In this document: in pieces, positions 1 to 9,149 of the stretch
Layout of the letters: the number at the start of each line of letters is the position of its first letter
Numbering within the stretch: the stretch's first letter is position 1
Assembly: GCA_023667695.1 (NCBI GenBank)
Contig: JAMOZY010000004.1
Span: 110,317 to 149,415 of the forward strand
Length of the DNA: 39,099 bases
Reading direction: 5' to 3'
DNA from: Clostridium sp.
GTDB taxonomy: Bacteria; Bacillota; Clostridia; Lachnospirales; Lachnospiraceae
Translations under genes and position numbers: made by a program
The notes under the pieces: model-generated
What the model was told of the DNA's origin: nothing
Databases searched by the model: none
Seen by the model: the letters and a program-made list of their open reading frames with translations, nothing else

Positions 1-9
1 ATTTAACAT
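1..9 (-). CDS. 5' end of a gene running off the window (probably fliS)
   Basis: Only three codons are inside the window (ATG TTA AAT on the minus strand). They follow a good ribosome site (GAGGTGGA, 3 to 4 bases before the ATG), 34 bases after the fliD stop codon. In Bacillus and Clostridia the gene after fliD is usually fliS, so I infer fliS from position only; the coding sequence cannot be judged. Confidence 0.45.
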
Positions 10-43
10 AGTTCCACCTCAATGAAGTATTATCTCTTTCTAA

Positions 44-2065
44 TTAACCGAAGAAGTTGCCCAGACTTGAGGAATTTGCCTGAATCTTCGCCATGGCAGA
101 TTCCATCTTTGCAAACTGCTTATAATACCGGTCCTCAGCATTATTCATCTTTTCCTGCAGCTTGCTAATCTTCTCCTCATAATCGGAAAGCTGATTCTTC
201 ATGGTAACATCATCATAGAAAGTCATGGCACTGCTGGTATTGCTGGACTTCATCGCCTTCTGCATGTTCGAATACAGCTCCTTGCCTAATCCGCTTAAGG
301 TTGCAATCAATGCATCCGGATCATTTTCAATGGCAGCCCGCAGCTTATCATCCATATCTGCATAATCTGCATCATCCGGGTCACCAGCAATATGAAGCTT
401 TCCATATTCATTCCACTTACCAGTGGTGATGCCAAAGCTTGCCAAGGTATACCGTTTGGTAACACCTTCTGAATTCGTATAGTTAATCGACTTGTTCAAG
501 GTCGAACGCATGTTGGTTAACAGTGAACTCATCTTTGAATCCTGACGCAGAAGGGAATCCTTAATCTTCTTCTCCCATTCCTCTACCTCTTTATCGGATA
601 AAGCATCTTTTTCTTCCGAGGTTAATGGTTCATAGCCCTTTGCCCGGTCTGCATGTAGCAGAGTATTCATCTCGTCAATCAGAGAATTATATTCTTTAAT
701 AAAGTCCTTAACCGCATTATAAATAGAATCTGTATCCGTTGATACCGTCAACTTAATCGGATCATCTTTAATGATATTGCCATTCTCATCTTTCGTAACT
801 GTAACATCATTTACCGTAAAGTTCAAGCCGTTCAGGCTAAAGCTATTGGACGCCTGCTGGAAGGTCGCTCCATTATATTCTACAATGGCATCCGCTGCAT
901 CCACCTTCGTAGCAGAGGCACTATCCAAGCCCAGCTTCGCCAATGCATCTGCATTGTCTGCGGTCAGTTCAAAATCAAACTTCTCACCGGATTCCGTAGA
1001 ATTAATAAAAAATCTTCCCTGCTTTTCATCATAGCTTGCCTTTACACCCATCTTTGAAAACTGGGATGCCAGTCCGGAAAGCGTAGTATTCTGGTCAATG
1101 GTAAAGGTATATTCCTTAGCATCTGCGCCCTTGCCAACATTCAGGGTAAAGGTAGTTCCATTGGCAATCCCCATATCCGTCAGCTTAGTTCCACCAGTTA
1201 CAGCAGCTGCAGTATCTGACACCTTGGTTACATTAAATGTATTCTTCAAGGATAAAATATTATCACCAGTATCATTGGTCTGCTGGCTGACTGTCACACC
1301 TGCCTCACTGATACCCAGTGCTTTAGCAGCATCGCTGTCTGCTGCTTTCAGAGTATAATCCACACCATTCTTATAACCAACTACCGTACCTTCCTCATCT
1401 TTATCCGGCTCTGCAGTGTTATTCACAAACTTCAGGCCACCCGTAGAGGCGTCGTACGAAACCTCCATGGCAATCCCTTCATCCTCCAGAGACTGATTCA
1501 TGTTATCAATCATGCTCTGCAAGGTGCCGTCTGCGCCCACCTGGGCGGTAATGGTCTTTGTAACCGTTTCTTCACTGCCATCTGCATTGGTCTTCACATA
1601 AGAAATATCAAAGCTTTTCCCATCAAGGTCAATAGCATTCCCCTTGGAATCCTTCAAATCGCTGACCCGCACATCCGCAGCATCCGCAGCCACATAAGAA
1701 GTCGTATTAAATGCCTGGCCACGTAAGTCCTTACCAGTCAGATAAGCTGCACTTGCCACCTGCTTTACAGACAAGGTATGAACACCGGTTACGGCATTAT
1801 TACTGCTGGTAACCTTAATCTTGGAATTATCCGTGGATTCAACCTTCTTTGCCTTATAAGTGCTTACTGACTGAAACTTGTTCAAGGCACCTTTATAAAA
1901 ATTAAGCAGCTTGGTATTCAGGGCAGACCATGCCTCCTGCTTCCATTGCAGCTTGGTCTTTTCCTTTTCTGCCGTCTCGACCTTCGTCTTATGGCCGCTT
2001 ACTAACTGCTGTATAATTGTCTCTGTATCAAGTCCTGATATCAGACCGGTTACTCTCTGAGTCAT
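44..2065 (-). CDS. fliD: Flagellar filament cap protein FliD (HAP2)
   Basis: FliD forms the cap at the filament tip under which exported flagellin folds. The N-terminus (TQRVTGLISGLDTETIIQQL) is the family's signature start, and the C-terminus is a long amphipathic helix (about residues 630-670) ending in a Ser/Gly/Phe tail. A region near residues 400-450 (SLNGLNFTVNDVTV) resembles the flagellin-hook IN motif. At 673 residues it is longer than the roughly 500 residues of Bacillus FliD; the extra length lies in the variable middle. AGGAGGG lies 7 bases before the ATG. It follows flaG by 11 bases and shares its sigma-28 promoter. No frameshift or missing end is seen. Confidence 0.96.
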   Translation of the reverse strand: MTQRVTGLISGLDTETIIQQLVSGHKTKVETAEKEKTKLQWKQEAWSALNTKLLNFYKGALNKFQSVSTYKAKKVESTDNSKIKVTSSNNAVTGVHTLSVKQVASAAYLTGKDLRGQAFNTTSYVAADAADVRVSDLKDSKGNAIDLDGKSFDISYVKTNADGSEETVTKTITAQVGADGTLQSMIDNMNQSLEDEGIAMEVSYDASTGGLKFVNNTAEPDKDEEGTVVGYKNGVDYTLKAADSDAAKALGISEAGVTVSQQTNDTGDNILSLKNTFNVTKVSDTAAAVTGGTKLTDMGIANGTTFTLNVGKGADAKEYTFTIDQNTTLSGLASQFSKMGVKASYDEKQGRFFINSTESGEKFDFELTADNADALAKLGLDSASATKVDAADAIVEYNGATFQQASNSFSLNGLNFTVNDVTVTKDENGNIIKDDPIKLTVSTDTDSIYNAVKDFIKEYNSLIDEMNTLLHADRAKGYEPLTSEEKDALSDKEVEEWEKKIKDSLLRQDSKMSSLLTNMRSTLNKSINYTNSEGVTKRYTLASFGITTGKWNEYGKLHIAGDPDDADYADMDDKLRAAIENDPDALIATLSGLGKELYSNMQKAMKSSNTSSAMTFYDDVTMKNQLSDYEEKISKLQEKMNNAEDRYYKQFAKMESAMAKIQANSSSLGNFFG

Positions 2066-2076
2066 CTCAATCCCTC

Positions 2077-2529
2077 CTATCGCTTTTCATCCACAAGGAT
2101 GCCGGCTAATTCCAAACTCTTTGCAATCATGTCCAATGTCTTCTCCGGCGGTATTTCCCGAATTACCTCACCGGTATCCTGGTCCAACACCTTAATTGCA
2201 ATCCGCTTCGTCTCTTCATGATAAGAAAACTGACACTCTGTATGCGTCGGGCGAATCTTCGTATTGATATCCCGCAATGCGCTTTCAATCTTCTCCTTGG
2301 ATACCTCCTGAATCGGAACCCCATCCTCGAGCATCTGTCCCTGCGAATTCGGATTCTTGTTCTCTTTTTCGCTTCCACCTTCTTTTCCAGCAGGCTTTGC
2401 TACCTTTGCATAATTATCTGCCGTTGCCGTTACCTGTTGTACTGCGGCCACCTCCGGTACCGCTGTCTTTGTATTCAGACTGCGAGTACTGTTGGACGCT
2501 ACACTTGATTCAATTCCACCAATTCCCAT
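2077..2529 (-). CDS. flaG: FlaG family flagellar protein
   Basis: FlaG proteins are small flagellar proteins encoded just before fliD and linked to filament length control. The C-terminal half (about residues 80-150) carries the family pattern: FSYHEETKRIAIKVLDQDTG, then EVIREIPPEKTLDM and a final helix. The N-terminal half is low-complexity, rich in Ser, Asn, Lys and Glu. I chose the ATG at 2529: GGAGG lies 8 bases before it, whereas the upstream in-frame GTG (2538) overlaps that same ribosome site. It is first in a flaG-fliD operon with its own sigma-28 promoter and a GGA-loop hairpin in the leader. Confidence 0.9.
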   Translation of the reverse strand: MGIGGIESSVASNSTRSLNTKTAVPEVAAVQQVTATADNYAKVAKPAGKEGGSEKENKNPNSQGQMLEDGVPIQEVSKEKIESALRDINTKIRPTHTECQFSYHEETKRIAIKVLDQDTGEVIREIPPEKTLDMIAKSLELAGILVDEKR

Positions 2530-2556
2530 GTCCTTCACCTCCGTGTGAAACCTAAC

Positions 2557-2574
2557 TTATTGTTCCTTCAATAA
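2557..2574 (-). promoter_or_regulatory. flaG leader hairpin with AAGGAA loop, candidate CsrA site
   Basis: Perfect 6-base-pair stem (TTATTG/CAATAA) closing a hexaloop AAGGAA, 27 bases before the flaG ATG and inside the predicted transcript. The loop holds ANGGA, the core CsrA recognition motif, as a hexaloop, which is the preferred presentation. A second ANGGA (ACGGA) overlaps the flaG ribosome site about 20 bases downstream. csrA itself is the adjacent upstream gene. CsrA binding is inferred from this layout. Confidence 0.6.
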
Positions 2575-2601
2575 ATAGTTATAAAGCTATTCTTAACTAA
2601 T

Positions 2602-2628
2602 ATATCGACTGCTTTCGTTAATATCTTA
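2602..2628 (-). promoter_or_regulatory. Sigma-28 (SigD/FliA) promoter for flaG-fliD
   Basis: TAAG, 15 bases, GTCGATAT on the minus strand, against the Bacillus SigD consensus TAAA-N15-GCCGATAT (3 of 4 and 7 of 8 matches). The predicted start is near 2595, giving a leader of about 65 bases. It lies in the csrA-flaG gap, just after the csrA terminator. Confidence 0.75.
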
Positions 2629-2690
2629 ATACAAATATTATTTTTTTCTATATCCAGGCCAAATAATTTAGTAATCATTCCGCTATGTAG

Positions 2691-2716
2691 AAAAAGGACC
2701 GCCGTTACAGCAGCCC
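2691..2716 (-). terminator. Terminator at the end of csrA
   Basis: RNA stem GGGCUGCU / GGCGGUCC with three G-U pairs and loop GUAAC, followed by UUUUU. The csrA stop codon sits in the loop, so the last codons form the left arm. The G-U pairs make it moderate in strength; it would end the flgM-csrA operon before the flaG promoter. Confidence 0.55.
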
Positions 2717-2923
2717 TTTCAATGCCTCCACCGCATTCGCCTGTTCGATTGCCTCCTGATTAGCATTCTTAATCTGAATGTATAATTCTTTTCGATATAC
2801 TGGGATGGATTTCGGTGCGTTTATGCCGACTTTCACCTGATCTCCCTTTACCTCCAGGATTGTGACTTCAATATCATTTCCTACTACAATTGCTTCGCCC
2901 TGTTTTCTGGATAATGCCAACAT
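2705..2923 (-). CDS. csrA: Carbon storage regulator CsrA (translational regulator)
   Basis: CsrA is a dimeric RNA-binding protein that binds GGA motifs near ribosome sites; in Bacillus it represses flagellin translation and is held inactive by FliW. The 72 residues begin MLALSRKQGEAIVVG and include the conserved IKSIPVYRKELY-type segment (here PKSIPVYRKELYIQI), with a short helical tail. The open frame extends 19 codons further upstream, but the ATG at 2923 is preceded by AGGTGA and starts one base after the fliW stop (TGATATG), which indicates translational coupling. It is the last gene of the flgM operon. Confidence 0.97.
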   Translation of the reverse strand: MLALSRKQGEAIVVGNDIEVTILEVKGDQVKVGINAPKSIPVYRKELYIQIKNANQEAIEQANAVEALKGLL

Positions 2924-2924
2924 A

Positions 2925-3383
2925 TCACTCACCTGCTTTCCTTTTCTGAATCGCATTATAGACATTAAATCTCGCCTCATAATCCGTATTCTCCACTATG
3001 AGCTGACCGCCCTTACAGGTTGCAGAATTAATAACGATAGGTGCCTTTAGATTCGCTGTAACCTTCTTCACATCCGAAGAAATAATCAAGGTCAGCAGTA
3101 CAATAATATCTTCATCCTTCGGATTATCCAATGCCTCTAACAAGGCATCTTCAATCATGGGATTGTATTCATCCAGAAATGCATATGGTTCAATCACAGG
3201 CAGCGCCAGATAAGGATCCTCCATGGACTGCAGCCAGCGGATGGCAGTATCCTCCCCCTTTTCCACATCATAAATAATCGCAAATTTGTGTTTGTCCTCC
3301 AGTCCAATGATACCGTTCGGAAAGTCCAGTACCTTGTCATCCTCAATCGTTATTTCCCCAAAAAGTCTTGTCTGTGCTACCAT
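2925..3383 (-). CDS. fliW: Flagellar assembly factor FliW (CsrA antagonist)
   Basis: FliW binds either newly made flagellin or CsrA; binding CsrA allosterically blocks its RNA binding, so flagellin stock sets flagellin translation. The 152 residues show the family pattern: a beta-rich N-terminus with TRLFGEITIEDDKVLDFPNGIIGLED, a central segment on active-form residues LPVIEPYAFLDEY, and LKAPIVINSATCKGGQLIVEN near the C-terminus. Length matches the usual 140-155. AGGAGG precedes the ATG at 3383. It sits between flgL (11 bases) and csrA (1 base), the classic order. Confidence 0.96.
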   Translation of the reverse strand: MVAQTRLFGEITIEDDKVLDFPNGIIGLEDKHKFAIIYDVEKGEDTAIRWLQSMEDPYLALPVIEPYAFLDEYNPMIEDALLEALDNPKDEDIIVLLTLIISSDVKKVTANLKAPIVINSATCKGGQLIVENTDYEARFNVYNAIQKRKAGE

Positions 3384-3394
3384 ATTACCCTCCT

Positions 3395-4903
3395 TTAAAT
3401 AAAGTCCAGCAATGACTTCTGCAATACATTGCCGGTTACCTGCAATGCTGAATTATACACCAGAGCATTGGACGCAAATTCAATGGCTTTTTCTTCATAA
3501 TCCACTTCTTCATTGGCAGATGCCAAATCCGTGAAATTCGTATACTGCTCTGCTACACGGTCCTTAATCATATCCAGCTTCGCCGTTCTGGCACCGGAGT
3601 CTGACTGAAGGGAAGTAACATTCACTTCAAATTGCTTGAAAACCGTAATATGCTGATTAAACAGCTCCCGCATTTCCTGATTCTTCATTTTGGATTCATT
3701 CTCTGCATCTGCAATCATATAATTAATCTGTTCAATCGCAGCTTCATCATTCGCATATTTCGGATTGGTCAGCAGGGCATTCAGCTCTGCCAGCCGTTTC
3801 TCTACATCTCCGACCTCTTCTACCTTATTTGCCAGTTCGTCAATGGCCCGGCCCATATCATGGGTAATCAGGTCTCTGCCCAGGGTATTTACACGAATCT
3901 TCTGATTGAAATTTACCTCATATTCAATATCCTGATCCCCGTCCTCTATATCAAACGTAACCGTTTCACCAGTACTCTTATTGGTCTGGACGCAGTTAAA
4001 ATAATGCTCCGGCCGCAATTCATTGGCTTGGAACTCATTCTTCGTATAATTAACCGAAATTTGTTCTGAGTTCTGTATCAGACTGTAAATGTCCTTGCCA
4101 AATACAATCTCCCCGGTCTCTGGTATATACCGGATTTCATCATCCCCTAAATCCTTATAATAATCCTCAGACTGGGTACTGGTCATGCTTCTGGTTACCG
4201 TCAAGGTATGAGACTGGTTGTCATTTCCTATATAAGAGATTGCCGGAGCCGTTCCTTCTGCCAGCTTATCATATGACAGCCGCAGACGGTAAACCGTCTC
4301 CTGCTTTGGATACGCATTGGTTCCATAGGTCAGCGTACCATTCAGATATCCATCCAGGTCAGCCGGATCAACACTGTTTACCGTTGCCGTCTTAACCCCA
4401 ATATCACTGTGATCCATCTCTTCCGTAATATTATAGGAATACTTGGTTGCCTCTGCTTCACTGAAAATCAGACTGGTAGCAGTCTTATAACCGGAGAATA
4501 TATACCGTCCGGCATAGGTAGAGTTTCCTTCCTTATAAATCATATCCTTATAAGCCCGAATGGTTTCCGCAATAGCAGACCGGTCTGTTTCATTAAAGGA
4601 ATCCGTTGCTCCCTGGTTACAATATCCGGACATTTCCACAATATTCCCTTCAATACTGGTAATGGAATTCTCTGTCAGCTCCATCCAGGATTCTGCATCT
4701 TTAATATTCTTAGTCTTATACTGCTCCAGCTGGCTCACGGTATTACGCAGCTTCAATGCCCGGACTGCAACAACCGGATCCTCGCTGGCACGCTGAATCT
4801 TCTGCCCTGTGGTCAACTGTTGAATCAGAGAATCCACCTTGTGGGTACTGGTCTGAAGATTCCGCAAAGAATTATTACTAATCATGTGATTGGTTACACG
4901 CAT
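3395..4903 (-). CDS. flgL: Hook-filament junction protein FlgL (HAP3)
   Basis: FlgL joins hook-associated FlgK to the flagellin filament. The N-terminus (MRVTNHMISNNSLRNLQTS, then LTTGQKIQRASEDPVVAVRAL) and the C-terminal helix ending ALQVTGNVLQKSLLDFI are the D0/D1 parts of the family. At 502 residues it is much longer than Bacillus FlgL (about 300); the extra residues lie in the variable middle (about 150-330). The flgK stop codon overlaps its ribosome site (TTTAGGAGGG), so the two are probably coupled. Confidence 0.94.
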   Translation of the reverse strand: MRVTNHMISNNSLRNLQTSTHKVDSLIQQLTTGQKIQRASEDPVVAVRALKLRNTVSQLEQYKTKNIKDAESWMELTENSITSIEGNIVEMSGYCNQGATDSFNETDRSAIAETIRAYKDMIYKEGNSTYAGRYIFSGYKTATSLIFSEAEATKYSYNITEEMDHSDIGVKTATVNSVDPADLDGYLNGTLTYGTNAYPKQETVYRLRLSYDKLAEGTAPAISYIGNDNQSHTLTVTRSMTSTQSEDYYKDLGDDEIRYIPETGEIVFGKDIYSLIQNSEQISVNYTKNEFQANELRPEHYFNCVQTNKSTGETVTFDIEDGDQDIEYEVNFNQKIRVNTLGRDLITHDMGRAIDELANKVEEVGDVEKRLAELNALLTNPKYANDEAAIEQINYMIADAENESKMKNQEMRELFNQHITVFKQFEVNVTSLQSDSGARTAKLDMIKDRVAEQYTNFTDLASANEEVDYEEKAIEFASNALVYNSALQVTGNVLQKSLLDFI

Positions 4904-4914
4904 ATCTTTCCCTC

Positions 4915-6792
4915 CTAAACGCCGGTTCCATTAATCAATTTGTCATATATCTCATCCAGAACGGACATGACCTTACAGGACAGATTATATCCATTTTGCT
5001 GAATAATCAGATAGGAAGCTTCTTCATTCGCATCCACACTGGATTCTGATAACCGCTGATAGTTAATGCTATAAACGATATTGTTCTGATGCTCTTCCGC
5101 AACCTTACATTTCTGCGTCTGAACACCCAGGGTGGAAATCACAGATTCCAAATATTCAAAAGGCGTACCCTCCTTGAATATGCTGTGGTCGGTCAGACTT
5201 TCCTTTATCTCATCCAATAGATGACAGTCTTCGATATTCCCCTGTTCAATTGCTCTGGAACGGGAAACGACAACTTTATTTTTAGGGTCCTTCACTACTT
5301 CTTCATGAATATCCCAGTTCAATGCCGTCAGGCGATAATAAGAAGCACCTTTCGAAGTAAAGCTGGTATCATTTACCGTAGCCGACAGATTCAAGCTGTT
5401 GCCGTCCGTATCCACGGTATTCATCATATCCAGGCCCTGATTTCCTTCAAAGTCTACACCTTCTACACATAAATCATTTATATGACGGGAGAAATTTCTT
5501 ACAAATTCATTCAGCTTAGCCATATAATATGGTATTCCTTCAAAATCCACACTTTCCCCAATCCGTGCCGTAACTCCGGTCCGGATATCCGCCGGATTCG
5601 CAGCAATCAATGTTGCTCCATCCGTATCCAATACCCTCAGATTGCGGAAGGTATAACTGGTTATCTCACCCGTTGTATTATCATACTGTGCTTCAAAATC
5701 ATCATAATAATAATCAACCCCATACACGGTAATCTTTCCTTCTTCCGGTATGTTCAGGTCATTCAGATAAAAAGGCTTATCCGTTTCCATTGTCAGATAA
5801 GTTCCATTCGCATCCGACCCTGCAGCCACGGATTTTCCTACAAAGCCGTAATTATTATTACCATCCCTCACTGCTGCCAGACCTGCCAGCTTACCCGTAA
5901 GGCTCGGACTGTTCAAATCAAACTTATCCCCCGGCGTACCGTCTGAGTTCCGCCAGTTCAATTCATATAACCCATCAATATCCGTATCATTCACCTTTTC
6001 ATCTCTTGGTACGGCCATTAACTGATTACACTGTAAATCATCTACTAATACCTGATTATTTATTTTTACAATAAAGCGGGTAGCGCCGGAATCATGACCG
6101 TCCTGTGCAATAATCGGAACCTCCTGGGTCGTTACATTCACAATCGCAGACAGCTGGTCAATCAGTACCATACGTTGGTCTCTTAAATCATTTGCATTGC
6201 CGGCCCGAAGCTCTAAGTTGGTAATCTGGTCATTCAATGAAAAAAGCTGCTTGGCAATGGTATTGATTTCTTCTACCCGGACAACGATTTCATCATTTAA
6301 GCTCCGCTGTGTAATCTGTAAATCATTTGCCAATTCATTAAACAGCTCCGTATAACTCTGAAAATCATTCACATACTGTACTCTGGTAGTCGCACTGGAT
6401 GGATCATCCGAAAGAGTCTTCATGGAATTTTGCAGATTGGTCAACAGGGAGGTATAGCCTGTGGGAGAATTCATCTCATTGAAATAAGTCTCTATCTCAT
6501 AAGAATAATCGTATTTTGCCGCATATTCCCCATGAAGGCTGTTACTGTTCCAGTATTTCACATCATAGTAAGGATTCCGAATCTGTACAACATCCGTTAT
6601 AGTAACACCGGTACCCTGCATACCGGCTGACTGATGTATGCGGACTGCACGGGATGCTTTTCCAATTACCCGCTGTCTGGAATACCCTTCTACCTCTGCA
6701 TTGGAAATATTATGTGCCGTCGTATTCAATGAAGCCTGATAAAAATCCAGACCCGATCTTGCTGTATTCAATCCTAAAAATGTTGCTGGCAT
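4915..6792 (-). CDS. flgK: Hook-associated protein FlgK, copy 1 (divergent C-terminus)
   Basis: FlgK is the first hook-filament junction ring. The N-terminus has the axial-protein signature LNTARSGLDFYQASLNTTAH then NISNAEVEGYSRQRV, and the coiled helix near residues 140-220 (LNDEIVVRVEEINTIAKQLF, ANDLRDQRMVLIDQL) is typical. At 625 residues it is somewhat long. The C-terminal D0 helix (EEASYLIIQQNGYNLSCKVM) departs from the usual NLIkyQqAYqAssRy pattern that the second copy retains. It lies 27 bases after the other flgK and directly before flgL. I call it a FlgK paralogue; it may have a distinct junction role. Confidence 0.88.
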   Translation of the reverse strand: MPATFLGLNTARSGLDFYQASLNTTAHNISNAEVEGYSRQRVIGKASRAVRIHQSAGMQGTGVTITDVVQIRNPYYDVKYWNSNSLHGEYAAKYDYSYEIETYFNEMNSPTGYTSLLTNLQNSMKTLSDDPSSATTRVQYVNDFQSYTELFNELANDLQITQRSLNDEIVVRVEEINTIAKQLFSLNDQITNLELRAGNANDLRDQRMVLIDQLSAIVNVTTQEVPIIAQDGHDSGATRFIVKINNQVLVDDLQCNQLMAVPRDEKVNDTDIDGLYELNWRNSDGTPGDKFDLNSPSLTGKLAGLAAVRDGNNNYGFVGKSVAAGSDANGTYLTMETDKPFYLNDLNIPEEGKITVYGVDYYYDDFEAQYDNTTGEITSYTFRNLRVLDTDGATLIAANPADIRTGVTARIGESVDFEGIPYYMAKLNEFVRNFSRHINDLCVEGVDFEGNQGLDMMNTVDTDGNSLNLSATVNDTSFTSKGASYYRLTALNWDIHEEVVKDPKNKVVVSRSRAIEQGNIEDCHLLDEIKESLTDHSIFKEGTPFEYLESVISTLGVQTQKCKVAEEHQNNIVYSINYQRLSESSVDANEEASYLIIQQNGYNLSCKVMSVLDEIYDKLINGTGV

Positions 6793-6819
6793 GTTCCCAC
6801 ATCCTTTTCTTTATTTTGT

Positions 6820-8550
6820 CTAACTGCCTAACCGTTCAATAATGTGTTCAATCATCTCAGAAACCACTGTGACATACCGGGATGACGCATTATAAGCATG
6901 CTGATACTTAATCAGGTTCGTTAATTCATCATCCGAGGACACACCAATCATCTGCTGCCTCTGGTTCTCTACTTCATTCACCATTGCCGCCTGTTTATCT
7001 GCAATCCCTTGATAGGTATAGCCATTATTCGCATAATCCCCTACCATCGTCGCATAATAATTATTAAAATCATTCATGACCAGGGTATTGGGATCCAGGG
7101 TTGCAAAATCACGGTTCCATAATTCCAGCAGTTCATTTGCCACATCCTGATATTCTTCTCCATTCACCTTTGTCAACGGAAGCAATGCTGGGTTCTTTAC
7201 TAAATCATCATTTACAGAAATCCGCCCCAATGTATATAAAGAATAGAAATCATCCGGGTCCTCTTCTGCATATACCTGGAATGTCTTTGTTTCCGGATTG
7301 CCATCTGCATCCAGCACTGTAAGGGTCTGCTCCTGATACCGTCCCAATCCCTGACGGACGAACAATTCTGTCCCCTGCTGTTCATTCCCTTCTCCAAAGC
7401 CCTTTCCGGCTTTCTCCGTATCTAACACCGTATAGGTCTGTCCGCTTGTATCTGTTACAGTTGTATTCGGACAGAGGACGTCATTAATCTTCGTTGCCAT
7501 GCCATGAATCAGTTGGTCAAACTGTGCAATCAGATTAGCAACATCCCGATTATTCAATGTGGTATTATAGGTAAATAATGCCTGCTGATAATCTGCTTCT
7601 GATGCAAAATTCTCCCGTAGGGGAATATCGGTATAATTCGGTCGGAAATCACCTCTTGCGGATAACATTCCCTTCAAGGTCCCTGTGTCAGAATTATCTC
7701 CTTCTACCGTAACCCGTTCCAGATTAAACACCGGCGTTTCATCAAATTCCCAATAAACAGTCAGCAAATCGGAACCGGCAGTCACCGGCTTCGTCGCTAT
7801 ATTGAAGGTCCTGTCCTCTGTTACCAACAGATGGCCTTCTGCATATACATCTACGGTTCCATTTACCTGTTCTCTGACCTCTATGGAAATGTACTGGGAT
7901 AATTTATCCAATGCCAGATTCCTTGCATCTTTATAATCATTGGCGGATTCTACGCCAGAGCCTTCGCACTTCAGAATCATCTGGTTCATATCATAAATCT
8001 CTTCCGCAAGCTTATTAATCTCCTCGGTCTGAGATTTAATCTTGTCATTCAGATTCCTCTGGTAATCGGTCAACTGTCCATATATTTCATTGGCACGGTC
8101 AATAAATGCAGATGCCGTCGCCACCAATGATGTTCGTTCTACAAGCCCGTTTGGTACTTTTTGAACCTCCTGAATGGATTTCCACAGCTTCTCCATGTAA
8201 TCCTGAAAGGTACTGCCTGCCGTCTCACCGAAGTATTCCTGAACCTCCTGAATTACCTCGGATTTCGCCTGATAATAATATTGTCTGCTGGTTTGCAGCC
8301 GATACTTCCGATCCAGAAAATGATCTCTTGTGGTTCTGGTTTCGTCTACCCGCGTTCCCAGACCAGTCTGATTAAATACCACCTTGGTATATCCCAGGTT
8401 CTGATACCCCAAGTCTGCCAGTAATACCTGCTGGCGGGAATAGCCTTCCGTACCCAGATTTGTCAAATTATGTGCAGTTGTATTAATTGCATTTTGATGT
8501 GCCTGCAAACCGGATGCACCGATATACATTCTCCCCATCGTTCCAGACAT
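6820..8550 (-). CDS. flgK: Hook-associated protein FlgK, copy 2 (canonical ends)
   Basis: Second FlgK, 576 residues, transcribed before copy 1. The N-terminus has MYIGASGLQAHQNAINTTAH followed by NLTNLGTEGYSRQQV; residues about 170-230 hold the helical QTEEINKLAEEIYDMNQMIL segment and a DARNLALDKLSQY motif. The C-terminus (DDELTNLIKYQHAYNASSRY then VTVVSEMIEHIIERLG) is the standard D0 helix. AGGAG lies 8 bases before the ATG. It follows flgN by 54 bases. Of the two copies this one best fits the orthologue of single-copy FlgK. Confidence 0.93.
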   Translation of the reverse strand: MSGTMGRMYIGASGLQAHQNAINTTAHNLTNLGTEGYSRQQVLLADLGYQNLGYTKVVFNQTGLGTRVDETRTTRDHFLDRKYRLQTSRQYYYQAKSEVIQEVQEYFGETAGSTFQDYMEKLWKSIQEVQKVPNGLVERTSLVATASAFIDRANEIYGQLTDYQRNLNDKIKSQTEEINKLAEEIYDMNQMILKCEGSGVESANDYKDARNLALDKLSQYISIEVREQVNGTVDVYAEGHLLVTEDRTFNIATKPVTAGSDLLTVYWEFDETPVFNLERVTVEGDNSDTGTLKGMLSARGDFRPNYTDIPLRENFASEADYQQALFTYNTTLNNRDVANLIAQFDQLIHGMATKINDVLCPNTTVTDTSGQTYTVLDTEKAGKGFGEGNEQQGTELFVRQGLGRYQEQTLTVLDADGNPETKTFQVYAEEDPDDFYSLYTLGRISVNDDLVKNPALLPLTKVNGEEYQDVANELLELWNRDFATLDPNTLVMNDFNNYYATMVGDYANNGYTYQGIADKQAAMVNEVENQRQQMIGVSSDDELTNLIKYQHAYNASSRYVTVVSEMIEHIIERLGS

Positions 8551-8604
8551 ATATTCATCTCCTAACTGCTGCTTTTCCTTGTCTCATACTCATTCTGCCG
8601 GTTC

Positions 8605-9120
8605 TCAGCTCTTGCTGTCGAACTGACTGTATGTCACGCCCAAAGAGCCACCGCTATACGTTTTCTTATCATAATTCGCTGTTTCCGGCGCCTGCCCTGC
8701 TGTCTGCAGAACATTAATGCTGAATTCCGTCATCTCCAGGGAATTCTCCAGTAATTCCCGGTTCTGTCTGTTCACCTGCTGCAGCTTCATCACAATAGTG
8801 CGCAGACGATGATGAAGCTTGCTCAACGGCTTCTGAAACTCCGGCTGGTTCTCCATGACCCGCACAATATCCGCAATCGTCATAATCTTCGTGCGCTGAT
8901 TCAACACCACAGCAATGTTATTCACAATGCTTTCCCTCCGTTTTTCCAGCACAAGAACCTTCTCGATTACATTTTGTTCGTTCTCGGTAATCTTCTGGAG
9001 ACTCGCAATATCACCCTTCACGATTGCCTGGGTTTTCGTATCCGATACCTGATACAAATCTTCATAAATAATGCATTCCTGCTCCAGAACATCCATCAAT
9101 TCTTCAATCAAGCTAGCCAC
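8605..9120 (-). CDS. flgN: Export chaperone FlgN for the FlgK/FlgL proteins
   Basis: FlgN is the cytosolic chaperone that delivers FlgK and FlgL to the flagellar type III export gate. The 171 residues are all helix in character, beginning ASLIEELMDVLEQECIIYEDLYQVSDTKTQAIV with the FlgN pattern of acidic, leucine-spaced helices (IASLQKITENEQNVIEKVLVLEKRRE). The start codon is GTG, with AGGAG 8 bases before it. It sits between flgM and flgK, the usual place. Confidence 0.9.
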   Translation of the reverse strand: MASLIEELMDVLEQECIIYEDLYQVSDTKTQAIVKGDIASLQKITENEQNVIEKVLVLEKRRESIVNNIAVVLNQRTKIMTIADIVRVMENQPEFQKPLSKLHHRLRTIVMKLQQVNRQNRELLENSLEMTEFSINVLQTAGQAPETANYDKKTYSGGSLGVTYSQFDSKS

Positions 9121-9149
9121 ACCGACAACTCCTATCTTTACTCAAATGC

